A stretch of 43,842 nucleotides of DNA, from positions 1 to 43,842 of IMG/VR virus record IMGVR_UViG_3300037108_000055; one strand, 5' to 3'. The notes under the pieces are model-generated. The model saw nothing but the letters and a program-made list of their open reading frames with translations. It did no database searches and was not told the origin of the DNA. This document shows positions 7,855 through 17,191 of this stretch, in pieces (positions within the stretch are counted from its first letter, which is position 1; each line of letters begins with the position of its first letter). The position numbers and the translations under genes were made by a program. The stretch comes from a virus.

Positions 7855-9180
7855 TTAGTTCATGAAGTAGACGATGCCGTCCTTCTTGATCCAGGTGTGC
7901 CCGTCTGGAGCGGTGGCTTGCTGGCCCTCCTGGAGTTTGTCCACCACGTCCCGGGGAGGCTGCGCGGCCTTCAGAACCCTGCCCTTGCGGTACTGCACGT
8001 CCTGAAGGTTGTTTGTCGCCTTCGCATACTGAGCCTGGACCATCGGCCTCGCAATCGGCTTGCCGGCGTCGTCCGTCCCGCTCGCGAGTTGGGGCCCGAG
8101 CCGATTCCGAACGTCGTGATAGTCCTGCTCCTCTTTCGCCAGCGCGTTCAGCCGCGAGATCTCGAAGCGACTCTGTACGCCTTGCTGCCCCGGGGTTGGC
8201 GCGCCTGAGCCGCGCAGCGCCGCGCGAGCGTTCGCTCCAGCTTGGTTCCCCTGCGCTATCTTCTCTTTGGTCGCGTTGTTCTGCCCAGTGATGTCTTCCT
8301 GGGTGCCGAACTTCAGCCCGGCGATGTCGGAGAGCGTCTGGTTTCTTCCTGCCGCGATGGTCTCGCCGGATGTATTCTTCGCCGCGCTTCGATCGCCCGC
8401 TGCCTTGTTCGCCGCCGCCGCGGAAGCCGCGCGCAATGCGGAGCCGTAGAGTCTGCCCGGTACGGTCGGCGGCAAGAGCCCGCTGGCCTGTGCGTCGGTT
8501 GGGGTGGCGATCGGCGCATTCTGCCCGGTAGCGTTCTTGTACGCGGCCCAGTGCGCCGGGTCGATGTAGCTCCTGGTGCCGTCCGGTTCGTCTACCGAGA
8601 TGGCCGTCGCCATGAACTTCGACTTCGCCGCCGCCGCGGCGCGGTCGTTATCCCGCTGCGCCTGCTCTTCCGGCGTGTACACCTCTCCCGGAATCTTATT
8701 TCCCTGCCGATCCCGATAGAAGACCTGGCGAGACGCGTCGGCCTTGCGCATGTACGTTGTGGCTGGAACCGTGGCCTGCGTTCCGGGAAGACCGGATACC
8801 GGGGCCGATGGCTGAGGCGCGGTCGGGCCGCCTGGATCTTGATACGGATCCGCTGGCCCAACGGCAGGAGATTGCGGAGTCGGAAGAGCTGCAACCCGAT
8901 TCTGCGCCGTCGCCACCTGTGGGCTCGGCTGGTTGTAGGTTTGCGCCGGCAGGGTATCCTGCACCATCCCGTTGACCACGGGCCGTGTGTTTTGCTGGAA
9001 CGCCTGTCGGTTCATGATGTCCTGAATCGAGGCGTTCGATTCATCCAGCGCCGCTTTTCGGGTGTACGCTTCGTTCTGCTGCTTGTAGTTCAGAAGCTGC
9101 TGCCGAAGGCCGTAGCCGTTGACGATGCCGTGCAGCAATCCGCCGATCGCGCTCTCTACTCCGCCTGCTGTCGTTCCCAT
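7855..9180 (-). CDS. Putative internal virion protein (441 aa)
   Basis: ATG start with GGGGAG that overlaps the end of the upstream gene. The protein is Ala/Gln/Asn-rich with a helical N-terminus (GLRQQLLNYKQQNEAYTRKAALDE), a Pro/Gln-rich middle and a helical stretch near residues 330-400. The composition and its position between a small virion protein and the giant protein match ejection or internal core proteins of podoviruses. No catalytic motif is visible. The family is not recognised; the role is inferred from position. Confidence 0.65.
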   Translation of the reverse strand: MGTTAGGVESAIGGLLHGIVNGYGLRQQLLNYKQQNEAYTRKAALDESNASIQDIMNRQAFQQNTRPVVNGMVQDTLPAQTYNQPSPQVATAQNRVAALPTPQSPAVGPADPYQDPGGPTAPQPSAPVSGLPGTQATVPATTYMRKADASRQVFYRDRQGNKIPGEVYTPEEQAQRDNDRAAAAAKSKFMATAISVDEPDGTRSYIDPAHWAAYKNATGQNAPIATPTDAQASGLLPPTVPGRLYGSALRAASAAAANKAAGDRSAAKNTSGETIAAGRNQTLSDIAGLKFGTQEDITGQNNATKEKIAQGNQAGANARAALRGSGAPTPGQQGVQSRFEISRLNALAKEEQDYHDVRNRLGPQLASGTDDAGKPIARPMVQAQYAKATNNLQDVQYRKGRVLKAAQPPRDVVDKLQEGQQATAPDGHTWIKKDGIVYFMN

Positions 9181-9182
9181 GG

Positions 9183-9788
9183 TTAATCTCCCCAGCCCAT
9201 CATCGTGCTCGAGTCCGGCGCCTGGACCGGCATATTCATGACGGCCCCACCGGAGGAACCGCCGCCGCCGCCGGTCGGCACGGCCATTAGCAAGCTTGCC
9301 AGGCTGCCGAGAATATCGCCTAGCCCCGGCGTGCTCGTCTGCGTCGACGTCGAGTTGCTCGTGCCGGTGGTGGACGTGCCCTTTCCGGTGTTCAGGAGTT
9401 GCTCTCCCAGCGAAGCGCCGAAATTCTGCTGATTGATCGCATCCGTAGCGATTCCGCCTTCGAAGTTCGAAACCGCTCCAGCCCTTGCCAGACCGGTGTT
9501 AAACATCGCGTCGCCCATGGTGCCCGAAGATCCGTAGCCGCGGCTGGCCATGTTCTTTGCCACCGTGGCTGGCGCCGTGGCATACGTCTGGTTGATGGAG
9601 TTCAGCCCGGCGTTCTCGACGGGTTTCAGCGCCGCAGTCGGATTCGACATCGAAGTGCTCGAGTAGTTGAGGAGATTGGTCATCAACTGTTGGAGCTGGG
9701 GAGAGAACGTCGGCGTTGCGCTGGCGCTGGTCGATCCCGATGTGTTGGTGGTTTGGCTACCGCCGAGAAGGCCCGATAGAAACGACAT
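9183..9788 (-). CDS. Putative small virion/ejection protein (201 aa)
   Basis: ATG with AAGGA 8 nt upstream. Low-complexity Ser/Thr/Gly-rich ends flank a central helical region (LQQLMTNLLNYSS to NNFGASLGEQLL-like sequence). The C-terminus has a pentaglycine run, ending in MMGWGD. Glycine-rich, Ser/Thr-rich proteins at this place in podovirus genomes are often internal head proteins released with DNA. It forms one transcription unit with the 441-residue and giant proteins downstream. No enzymatic motif. Confidence 0.6.
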   Translation of the reverse strand: MSFLSGLLGGSQTTNTSGSTSASATPTFSPQLQQLMTNLLNYSSTSMSNPTAALKPVENAGLNSINQTYATAPATVAKNMASRGYGSSGTMGDAMFNTGLARAGAVSNFEGGIATDAINQQNFGASLGEQLLNTGKGTSTTGTSNSTSTQTSTPGLGDILGSLASLLMAVPTGGGGGSSGGAVMNMPVQAPDSSTMMGWGD

Positions 9789-9822
9789 GGTGATTATCCT
9801 TGAATCCCTGTAAGCTCGGAGC

Positions 9823-10038
9823 GTGCCGTCCTTGGCCCACTACAAAAGAGTGCTGCTCCAATCGGTCCAGGCCCAGGCGCGTCGCCAAGGATTAGAGGTC
9901 CCGGCAGGAGCTTTCCGCTTCGTCAGCTACGATTTCCACGGGGAGCCGGTGCTCGCCGTCAGATGCACTTCGCATCCGGATCTGCGCCTCGCGCTGTTCC
10001 ACCGGGTATGGAACGCCCATCGGCGTGGCGAGTACTGA
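9823..10038 (+). CDS. Small moron-like gene on the opposite strand (71 aa)
   Basis: GTG start 34 bp from the divergent 9183-9788 gene. The product looks globular (LAHYKRVLLQSVQAQARRQG, then FRFVSYDFHGEPVLAVRCT). Third-position GC stays high through the part overlapping the C-terminal codons of the GNAT gene (about 22 of 29 by hand count), which supports it being real. A TAAGCT hexamer lies 6 nt before the start and could be a -10 box. Function unknown. It is one of three plus-strand insertions in the late operon. Confidence 0.5.
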   Translation: MPSLAHYKRVLLQSVQAQARRQGLEVPAGAFRFVSYDFHGEPVLAVRCTSHPDLRLALFHRVWNAHRRGEY

Positions 10039-10534
10039 GGCCGGCCTCGAACCCTTCTTTGCTCAACCCGTAGAGCCACACGTCCCGCGGATGGCCGCCC
10101 GACATCGTGTGCCCGATGAGGGTTCCCTCGCGTCTGGCGCCGAGCGCGCACACGAGCGAGCTCGTGGCGCAGTACGGCGCCGCAAGGACCTGGAACTCCA
10201 GCTTCCCTAACCCAGGCTCCGCAAACATCTCTGCGACCGCCAGCCGCGACGCCTTCAGCGTGAAACCGTGCCCCTGGAAGTCCGGCTTCAATAGATAACG
10301 AACGCTGCCCAACCACGGCGACATGCGCTCGAACGTCACCAGGCCGCCCAGTTCGCCCCCGCCGTGCACCGCCCACGTCCTCAGCCGCCCCCATTGCGCC
10401 TGCATGCAGTCCAGAAAGGCCGTCAAATCCCGCGGGCTGAAATCGTCCGAGACTTTTTCGCGGAAAGGCTCGATCCACCGCCACACCCGCGGCAACGCTT
10501 CGAAGGGGAACGGGGTGACAACTCGAATCTGCAC
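9959..10534 (-). CDS. GNAT-family N-acetyltransferase-like protein
   Basis: About 191 residues. I prefer the GTG at 10534, which has GAGG 5 nt upstream, over the TTG 21 bp earlier. The middle has the GNAT pattern: a strand before LLKPDFQGHGFTLKASRLAV (acetyl-CoA loop and helix), then KLEFQVLAAPYCATSSLVCA, where neighbours of this fold have the N..S helix, and a final strand (VWLYGLSKEGFE). GNATs in phage tail-fibre regions probably modify virion or host components; the substrate is unknown. The last 25-27 residues overlap the plus-strand gene and have mixed third positions, so the ancestral stop may have been earlier. Confidence 0.7.
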   Translation of the reverse strand: MQIRVVTPFPFEALPRVWRWIEPFREKVSDDFSPRDLTAFLDCMQAQWGRLRTWAVHGGGELGGLVTFERMSPWLGSVRYLLKPDFQGHGFTLKASRLAVAEMFAEPGLGKLEFQVLAAPYCATSSLVCALGARREGTLIGHTMSGGHPRDVWLYGLSKEGFEAGLSTRHADGRSIPGGTARGADPDAKCI

Positions 10535-10541
10535 CTGAACC

Positions 10542-13500
10542 TCAGAACGTCGCAAAACTGAATCCCCCCGAAATGTAGAGGCATCCCGCTGCGTTGAACA
10601 CCGCGATGCTCCCGTTTGGAAGCACCTGGAATTGCGCTGCCACGCCCGCGGCTCCGGTCGAACCGGCCATCGGGAAGATCACGATTGCAGCCGGTCTGTA
10701 GCCCACTGGAAGCACTCCTACGACCGTGGTGTTCGCTGGCCCTGCCGACCCGCTCCTGGCATACCGCACGAAGACCTCACCCCGGCTGTTTTTTCGGTAG
10801 CTGGATGGCGCATCACCGCTGCCTAGATCCGTTCCCCAGGTGTCGCCAGCTATGGGCGTCCAAGGGCTGTATCCCGTGCCGGGAGCGCTCGATTCCACGA
10901 TGTTTCCGACTCCGGCGTCCGAGATGGAGCCATACTGCGCGTTGGTAACCAGGTTGTAGGCGTCCGTGGCGTTGAACACGATATCCGCGCCTCCGTTGCC
11001 GAATGCCTGCACGTTGTTCATCGTGTTGTACACGTTCTGCGATCCCTGGAAATGGACTCCGTTTGATGTGCAAGCGGTTGAAATCACGTTGTCAAACTGG
11101 TTGCGGTAGCATCCCAGTTGAATCGAGAGTCCGGTCTCGCCGTTCGCCGCGTCCGAACCGTCCACGTTTACGAAGTTGCTCCAACAGACGCCCATCAGCT
11201 TGATGGACCGCCCCGCCGAGCCACCGGAGATCAGGTTCGTCACCTGATGCCCGAGGCCCTCTATCCACAGCATTCCGAAGTTGCTATTCGTAATGTTGAT
11301 GTCAGAGTAAATACAGAACGACTCATGGTACGAGATGAACGAAGCCGCCGCGCCGTTTCCGCACCCGTCAAACGTCAAGCCGCTGAACCGTGTCCGGTAG
11401 CACAAATTCGAATAGATGCCCGTGCTCCCGTAAATCCCGGAAGTGGGTCCGAAGTTCTTAAAGTTCAAATTTTCCAGCCGCGAGTTCGCCAACCCGGTCG
11501 CATATATCCCGTTGTAGCCAATCGTCCCGGTTGCGCTGATCCCGTCGAACGTCAGGCCGGAAATGCAAACGTTCTGCGCCAATGTGGCTGGCGCCACACC
11601 GTACCCAGCCGCCGCCAGTGGTATTCTGATCGCCTCATAGGGCGTGATCGTCGTGCCCACAATGCTCTTGATCTTCACAATTTGGTACAACTCGTAAGTT
11701 TGCGTGCCGCCGTAATAGGCCTGCGCAGAGGAGTACCCCAGCATCCCGTACCCGCCCACTGAAAACCCGGAGGCGGAGGCTACTTGGAAGGAAGGCGTTA
11801 TGGTCGAATGCCGCGTGGCGAACGTGCCGTAGTCCGAAGAGAAATTGGTCGGCGCTCCCTGCCCGTAGCCCAGCACGCTCAGGCAGGATACAGGCCCTGA
11901 CCCGGGCCCCGAGGCGGAATAATTCAGCGAGATCGTCGGATTCCCGATACCAACCAGCGAAAAGTTTGAAACCCCGCCGATCGTGATTGTCGCGTAAACC
12001 GTGGTGTTCTGAGTCACCGCGACACAGAATGGAACGCCCGCCGTCTTGCCGTGTTGCAACGCCTCGTGGATGCCTCCGCTGGAACTGCTGATCGTCCAGG
12101 CACCGGTGTGCGTATGGGCGCAACTGAAGCTCAACGTGGCCCCCGCTGCGGCGCCTTCGACCGCGTTGCCCCCGGTGATGCACACCGCCTCCGGTGTGCC
12201 GCCGCCGCCGCTGATCAAAAAGTAATGCGCCACGTCCGATCCGTTCAGGCCTAGCGGAACCGACCCCGGCAGCGTGATAGTGTTCAGTCCCACGCCGAGG
12301 TTCCCGCTTGTCGGCGTCTGCGAGAACTGATAATCGGTCGCCCGCATCATCAGCGAACTGGCCGCCGCGCTCGGCGTCCAGGCCGACCCGTTCCACGCGA
12401 GCGCCTGGTTGATGGCTGGCGCGGTGGACGAGATGTTGTACCCTTGCAATTGGCTGGCGTTAGCACTGGCCCCGCCCGCTGCCGTGGGCTGCCAGCAGTT
12501 ATTGGCCGCGCTCCACGCGAGAACCTGCGTATCGACCGGCGCTGTGGCCGCCACGGCGTAGCCTTGCAGGGCCGTGATTGTCGGCGAGAGCCACGATCCG
12601 TTTTCGCACAGGAACCGCGCGCTTCCAGCCATCGCGCCAGGATCGGGCACGATTCCGGGCGAATGGCCCGGGCCGCTGGCCGCCATCCTCGGCAGATCTC
12701 CCGTGCCAATCGGGTTTCCCGGCATGTAGACGTCCGAGGTGGCCGCGACCCGCGTTACATTCAAGGCCGTACGGAGGACGAGGCCGTTGTTGCCTGGGTC
12801 CGCGAGCCCCCCGCCGCCGACGCTTCCCGCCGGCACAGCCCAGGTCGAATTTTCGCAGAGGAACCTCAGGGAGCCGGCAGCCGGCCCCGGGTCTGGGACC
12901 GCGCCCTCCGCGTGCGTCGCGCCCGAGGCCATGAACACCGGAAGATCCGCGGCAAGCAAGGCGTACCCGGGCGCGTAGTAATCGCCCGCGTTCCCCGGCG
13001 TGGCAACCGTCGTGGTGTTAAGGGACGTGCGCTTCAGTAGCCCGTTGGCCCCTGAGTCCTGTAGGCCTGCTGCCACCCATCCCGATCCGGAGTTGACCCA
13101 GAGTTTGAAACTCGCGTCCACTGCGAGTTTCCCGGCCGCGTTCGCCGGCAGAGTCCCCGGCGTCAGCGTGATCGAGGCGCAGGCCAGCAGGTTATGAGCC
13201 GCCGCGTTGATATCCTGTCCCCAAGGGGTCTGAGCGAGAGCGGAGATCGCCGACCACGCGCCCGAGAAGTAGATCTGCGGAACTCCGTACCCGTCGATGG
13301 CCATCATTCCGGACGCGAGCGTCCCGCCCACCGTTACCGTGCCACCGCTCGACCATCCGGCCAGGCTCGCCGCCACCGCGTAACTGATGGTGGTCGCTCC
13401 CGCGGATGTGACCTGGACCTTGACGACGTTGTAGCCGGAGGGTGTTGCCCCGGCAACCGTAACGAGCTGGCCGGCCACCATCTTGTGAGGCCCGACCGTC

Positions 13501-13721
13501 ACAGTGGCGATGCCGCCCGACCAGGAGCCGCCGGTTACCGTGAAGACGGTTCCTGGAAGACTGGCCGCCTGATACTGGACCGCCCCCGCCGTGCGGATGT
13601 AGTTCCCGGCGTAAACCACATCCCCGCCGGGGTACTGTATGTCGCTGGCGATGTTTCGGAAGTCGAGCGGAGCCAGCCCGCGCGTGGACTGCCAGCCGGA
13701 CGGATTAAAGAGCCAGGCCAT
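10542..13721 (-). CDS. Tail fibre/tailspike with right-handed beta-helix (1059 aa)
   Basis: The N-terminus (MAWLFNPSGWQSTRGLAPLDF) looks like a virion-attachment segment. It is followed by beta-rich repeats. Two copies of a VPDPGxxAGSxRFLCEN module lie near residues 275 and 355, and two LQGYxxxxTAP...LAW modules near 385 and 425. Residues about 700-925 have the short-strand pattern of a pectate-lyase-like beta-helix (LTFDGIS, NGIYATGLANSRLENLNF, NQFDNVISTACTSNGV). The C-terminal 130 residues look like a fibre tip (SYRKNSRGEVFVRYAR, VLPVGYRPAAIV). This would be the receptor-binding and possibly polysaccharide-degrading spike; no catalytic residues can be assigned by eye. Confidence 0.85.
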   Translation of the reverse strand: MAWLFNPSGWQSTRGLAPLDFRNIASDIQYPGGDVVYAGNYIRTAGAVQYQAASLPGTVFTVTGGSWSGGIATVTVGPHKMVAGQLVTVAGATPSGYNVVKVQVTSAGATTISYAVAASLAGWSSGGTVTVGGTLASGMMAIDGYGVPQIYFSGAWSAISALAQTPWGQDINAAAHNLLACASITLTPGTLPANAAGKLAVDASFKLWVNSGSGWVAAGLQDSGANGLLKRTSLNTTTVATPGNAGDYYAPGYALLAADLPVFMASGATHAEGAVPDPGPAAGSLRFLCENSTWAVPAGSVGGGGLADPGNNGLVLRTALNVTRVAATSDVYMPGNPIGTGDLPRMAASGPGHSPGIVPDPGAMAGSARFLCENGSWLSPTITALQGYAVAATAPVDTQVLAWSAANNCWQPTAAGGASANASQLQGYNISSTAPAINQALAWNGSAWTPSAAASSLMMRATDYQFSQTPTSGNLGVGLNTITLPGSVPLGLNGSDVAHYFLISGGGGTPEAVCITGGNAVEGAAAGATLSFSCAHTHTGAWTISSSSGGIHEALQHGKTAGVPFCVAVTQNTTVYATITIGGVSNFSLVGIGNPTISLNYSASGPGSGPVSCLSVLGYGQGAPTNFSSDYGTFATRHSTITPSFQVASASGFSVGGYGMLGYSSAQAYYGGTQTYELYQIVKIKSIVGTTITPYEAIRIPLAAAGYGVAPATLAQNVCISGLTFDGISATGTIGYNGIYATGLANSRLENLNFKNFGPTSGIYGSTGIYSNLCYRTRFSGLTFDGCGNGAAASFISYHESFCIYSDINITNSNFGMLWIEGLGHQVTNLISGGSAGRSIKLMGVCWSNFVNVDGSDAANGETGLSIQLGCYRNQFDNVISTACTSNGVHFQGSQNVYNTMNNVQAFGNGGADIVFNATDAYNLVTNAQYGSISDAGVGNIVESSAPGTGYSPWTPIAGDTWGTDLGSGDAPSSYRKNSRGEVFVRYARSGSAGPANTTVVGVLPVGYRPAAIVIFPMAGSTGAAGVAAQFQVLPNGSIAVFNAAGCLYISGGFSFATF

Positions 13722-13732
13722 AATGGGTCACC

Positions 13733-14035
13733 TCACACGTTCGGAGCTTCGGAAGGCGGTACGGATTCGGCGGATAATTCACGAGCTCGCAGAAACACCT
13801 TGCCCTCATCGGGGCCGTCGCCCTGCCAGAGGCCGCAGTTCTTGAACTCCTCGGGAGCGAATCCCCCGCCTTCGATCACGGCGAGCATGAAGGGCGAATG
13901 AACGTTCTGCACCGCCTGAAGCCGCTGCTGCAGATTGTCGATCTCCGACTGGAGATTGTTGATCTGAACCAGGGCTTGATTGATGGCCTTCGCCATCGCT
14001 TTCGTCAGTTCGATTTGTTTGGGCTGGTTGGTCAT
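13733..14035 (-). CDS. Small coiled-coil tail protein (100 aa)
   Basis: The ATG overlaps the upstream stop as ATGA. Residues 5-48 form a clear heptad-patterned coiled coil (MAKAINQALVQINNLQSEID). The C-terminal half is short and acidic and contains FKNCGLWQGDG. Its place between two large fibre genes suggests a fibre trimerisation, connector or chaperone role. That is positional inference. Confidence 0.7.
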   Translation of the reverse strand: MTNQPKQIELTKAMAKAINQALVQINNLQSEIDNLQQRLQAVQNVHSPFMLAVIEGGGFAPEEFKNCGLWQGDGPDEGKVFLRARELSAESVPPSEAPNV

Positions 14036-16071
14036 GTGATAAGTCCGTGCGTTCGAAGTGAGGCGAGAAGGAGATTGAAGCGCGTCGCCACATCGGTAGC
14101 GTCTGTCGTGTTTCCGGGCCCGGTCTGCCGCGTGGTCAGAACCTGCAGCGCGTTAACCCAAACACCCGGAGGGGCGCCCGCCAGCGTCGTAAGCATAACC
14201 GTGTTCGCGCCGGAGTAGTCCCAAAGGCCGAGTACCGAACCATTGGTACCGACGGCTGTGGAAAATCCCGCTCGCGCCGGGCCGCCGCCGCCGGACCCGC
14301 CGGGGCCGTACCCCATAGTCACGATGCCTGGGCAGATGGCGATTTGGTATCCATCTACCGAACTTGCAACGGTCACACCCGCAGTACGACTCAGGACGGA
14401 GATCGTCCCCGCCGTCAACTGGCTACACTGGATCGTCCCCGCGTAGTTCAGCGCAGTAGTCGCTGTCTCTGCACTGGTCGCCGTCCCTGAATTTCCCGCG
14501 TAACTCGCCTGGCTCACCTGCCCCACAATCAGCGATCCGGAAATCTGCACGTTATGGAAGAAGGCATTCCCGCTCGAGTCCGTGCCGAAGGCTGGTTGCC
14601 CTGGAGTCCCGCCTACTCCGAAAGGCCCTTTGAACCAGGCTCCATAGAAGCCCGATCCATTCGGATTCAACGGGCCTACCCGGTCGTCGCCGATCAGCCC
14701 GGTCAGCACTAGTCCCGTCAGCGCATCGAACTGCTTGATTAGCGACATCCGGCCGCCGCCGCCGACCTGCAATTCCCCCGTTACGATGAGGTCCGCCGCC
14801 AGATTCGTGATGGTCTGAAGGCCGCCCTTGATCGCGAACTGGCTGCTCAGGTTCGCGGCCTTCGTCATGTCGATGGAACTCATCGTCCACAGCCCCGTGG
14901 CCTGGTCGACACAAAACTCGCTGGAATAAGATCCCACCATGGCCGCCGCCATGTCCGCAACGCCCGTCGTGGTTCCCACGGTGATGTGCACTGCGGGCGT
15001 TACCCCCGGGACAATCGTGTTGCGCTGGATTCCCGCCGTCCCATGCGGCGCGCCGATGACAGTAGCGGCGTCCACGGCTTCGGCTTCGGCCTGCATCCCG
15101 ACTCCTCCTCCGCGGTTCGGGGGCGCGGAGAGAATCCGAACCGAGCGCGCGTAGAGTGTCATGCCCATGACTGCGGTTGGAGTATCGAGGAGAAACGAGT
15201 GCGGGGCTACAACCGCATCCGGGACCGAAAGCGGAACCAGGCCGCCTGGGCCGGTTGCGGTTACCTGGGTCGACAGCCCATTCTGGATAGCGTTCGGATC
15301 GTTGTCCCAAATGCCGACGATTTCGAACGCGAAACCACGCGGCAGCGTCCCCAAGTTGCTCAGATCGACGTACACCGCGACCGGCGTTGCCAGCTTGCCC
15401 GTGGAGTTGTCGTCGATGAGCGCCGAACCACTCTTTAGAGGATAATCCGCCGTGATGCCGCCGACCAGCGGTTCGTACTCGACGCCGCTCCCTGGCTTGG
15501 CGACGTAGGCAGGCACGGTAAAGGTCGCGCTGGGCGTAGGCTCGGCATCGCCATACTCCGCCGGCGCCGGATCGACGTACTCGCTGTAGGCCTGCACATA
15601 GACTCGGATCGAAGTGCCAGGGGTGGGGTCGGCGATGGTGAACTGCCAGGGTTGTGTTGAAACGTCGTAGGGAAACTGGCCGTAATCCTCCGGGTCCCAG
15701 TTCCCTTGTAGGGTCGTCGTGCCATCGAGCGCCGTCGAGCCGCTGAGATCCAGCCCCGTGCTCAACGATTGATCCGGATCCTCCACGTAAATGTGGCCGC
15801 CGGCCGCGGTGAATCCCGACACCTGGACCGATACATTCAGTTCCTGGCCGTCCCACCCGGCGGTAACCGATTGGATCTGGAAGTTTTGAGAGGGCGCGGG
15901 TGGCGCGCCTCCGTTGCCTCCCGTGCCGCCTGTGCCCGAACCGGTTACGAGCTTGGCCACTTCCGCGACCGCCTTCTCCGCGCCTTCCTGTAGCGAGCGA
16001 AAACGGTTATTCAGCGTCTGGATGAGCTGGTTGCCCGAGAGGTTCGGAGGGATCGGAAGAGGTTTATTCAT
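14032..16071 (-). CDS. Tail fibre/host-specificity protein (679 aa)
   Basis: A helical head (LIQTLNNRFRSLQEGAEKAV) and a Gly linker are followed by two Ig/FN3-like beta domains (about 60-190 and 190-320). A phage fibre domain of the central-tip type then follows (about 400-530; FWKGPFG-like GAWFKGPFGVGG and NAFFHNVQISGSLIVGQV). The Gly-rich C-terminus ends in a helix (VATRFNLLLASLRTHGLIT). This resembles the C-terminal part of host-specificity (J-like) fibres, but the protein is shorter. Its first codons overlap the 3' end of the repeat protein by 8 bp. Confidence 0.75.
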   Translation of the reverse strand: MNKPLPIPPNLSGNQLIQTLNNRFRSLQEGAEKAVAEVAKLVTGSGTGGTGGNGGAPPAPSQNFQIQSVTAGWDGQELNVSVQVSGFTAAGGHIYVEDPDQSLSTGLDLSGSTALDGTTTLQGNWDPEDYGQFPYDVSTQPWQFTIADPTPGTSIRVYVQAYSEYVDPAPAEYGDAEPTPSATFTVPAYVAKPGSGVEYEPLVGGITADYPLKSGSALIDDNSTGKLATPVAVYVDLSNLGTLPRGFAFEIVGIWDNDPNAIQNGLSTQVTATGPGGLVPLSVPDAVVAPHSFLLDTPTAVMGMTLYARSVRILSAPPNRGGGVGMQAEAEAVDAATVIGAPHGTAGIQRNTIVPGVTPAVHITVGTTTGVADMAAAMVGSYSSEFCVDQATGLWTMSSIDMTKAANLSSQFAIKGGLQTITNLAADLIVTGELQVGGGGRMSLIKQFDALTGLVLTGLIGDDRVGPLNPNGSGFYGAWFKGPFGVGGTPGQPAFGTDSSGNAFFHNVQISGSLIVGQVSQASYAGNSGTATSAETATTALNYAGTIQCSQLTAGTISVLSRTAGVTVASSVDGYQIAICPGIVTMGYGPGGSGGGGPARAGFSTAVGTNGSVLGLWDYSGANTVMLTTLAGAPPGVWVNALQVLTTRQTGPGNTTDATDVATRFNLLLASLRTHGLIT

Positions 16072-16792
16072 CGACGGGCACCTGGACCCACTGCGGAACC
16101 GGAGGCGTAGGTTTCACTGGAATCGACACCTCGGCAAAGCTCTCCGGCGTCGGCTCGACGGGTATTCTCAGCGGTGTGAAACTATCGGGAGTAGCCTCCA
16201 CGGGAATCTTTACCTCACTGAAGCCCTCCGGTGTCGGCTCGACCGGAATCGGCACAGCGGTGAATTCCGCCGGCGTAGCCTCGACAGGGACATTCACCGG
16301 GCTGAAGCCTCCCGGCGTAGCCTCCACGGGAATTCTCACCTCGCTGAAACCCTCCGGGGTGGTCTCCACGGGCACTGCTTCGGCAGTGTAGCCCTCCGGT
16401 GTCGGCTCGACCGGAATTGGCACAGCGGTGAATTCCGCCGGCGTAGCCTCGACAGGGATGCTCACCTGCTGGTATTCCTCCGGGGTAGCCACCACCGGCA
16501 GAGGAAACCAGCCCCACTGACCATCCGGAAGCTCCCGACACCACACGCGCAGGCCGTAGATCTCCGCCTGGCCGGTTCCCGGCGTGAACTTCGCAGAGAT
16601 CAAGTGGCCCTGCATGCTCCCAGGCAATCGCGAACTCACGGGGCGCCGGGTCGCACAGGTCGGAGTTGCCACCGTGGCGCGCAAGGCCATCGCATTGCCG
16701 GGAAGATCCGTATAGAGCGTGAGGCTGCCGATCGCGCTGGCGATCAGCTCAAACTCGACCTTCCCGAACAGATGCGATTTCTCGAAGCCCAT
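16064..16792 (-). CDS. Tail protein with a beta-sandwich head and ten 14-residue repeats (242 aa)
   Basis: Residues 1-99 are a beta domain related to the next two upstream genes (LTLYTDLPGNAMALR; WGWFPLPVV). Residues 100-239 are ten head-to-tail 14-mers of the form VExTPxxFxxVxIP, the last degenerate. The alternating Val/Thr-Pro/aromatic/Val-Pro pattern suggests an extended or beta-solenoid stalk. It is followed by the fibre gene, so it may be a spacer that holds the fibre. A function beyond a virion stalk is not visible. Confidence 0.75.
   Translation of the reverse strand: MGFEKSHLFGKVEFELIASAIGSLTLYTDLPGNAMALRATVATPTCATRRPVSSRLPGSMQGHLISAKFTPGTGQAEIYGLRVWCRELPDGQWGWFPLPVVATPEEYQQVSIPVEATPAEFTAVPIPVEPTPEGYTAEAVPVETTPEGFSEVRIPVEATPGGFSPVNVPVEATPAEFTAVPIPVEPTPEGFSEVKIPVEATPDSFTPLRIPVEPTPESFAEVSIPVKPTPPVPQWVQVPVDE
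16076..16495 (-). repeat. 42-bp coding tandem repeat, ten units
   Basis: Ten 42-bp units encode the 14-residue motif. Bases 16223-16290 and 16391-16458 (68 bp, exactly four units apart) differ at one base only. This indicates a recent duplication of a multi-unit block and a probable capacity for unit gain or loss. Confidence 0.9.
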
Positions 16793-16798
16793 GGAACC

Positions 16799-17179
16799 CT
16801 ACTGGCCCCCGCCCGCTCCCGGCGCGATCGGCACCGTCTGCCAAACTTCACCCTGCGGCAAAGCCGAGCCGTCGATGTAGACGCCCAGCGGTCTCACGTA
16901 GACCACCATGGAGTACAGCTCGAACTGAGCTGTGGAACTCGGGGTGATCTGCGGATAGAACTCCGTCCCGCGGATTCCGTCGAGCGGAACAGTCACTGTC
17001 TTGCGGCCCGTAGTGGCAGCCAGCGCCACGCCCGCGCCCAGGCGGGTCGCCAGCGTTCCCGGAGGACTCGCGGCCGGCATGTCGGTGTAGAATTGCAGCG
17101 TCGCGGTCGGCGTGCCCGTGCCGGTCAGCGCGTATTGCAACGTCACTTCCTTGAACTCGTGTACCTTCCTGAAAGCCAT
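16799..17179 (-). CDS. Tail protein with duplicated beta-sandwich module (126 aa)
   Basis: The whole protein is one beta domain (ATLQFYTDMPAASPPGTLATR; GRKTVTVPLDGIRG; VVYVRPLGVYIDGSALPQG; WQTVPIAPG). The same order of motifs occurs at the C-terminus of the nozzle protein upstream and, more diverged, at the N-terminus of the repeat protein downstream. It is probably a virion decoration or tail-assembly module. The start ATG sits 9 bp after the nozzle stop region, in the same operon. Confidence 0.7.
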   Translation of the reverse strand: MAFRKVHEFKEVTLQYALTGTGTPTATLQFYTDMPAASPPGTLATRLGAGVALAATTGRKTVTVPLDGIRGTEFYPQITPSSTAQFELYSMVVYVRPLGVYIDGSALPQGEVWQTVPIAPGAGGGQ

Positions 17180-17191
17180 CGAAACACCCCT

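Noticed and set aside
16076-16495. Possible CRISPR-like array
   Set aside because: Regular 42-bp units without spacers, fully coding in frame as 14-residue repeats.
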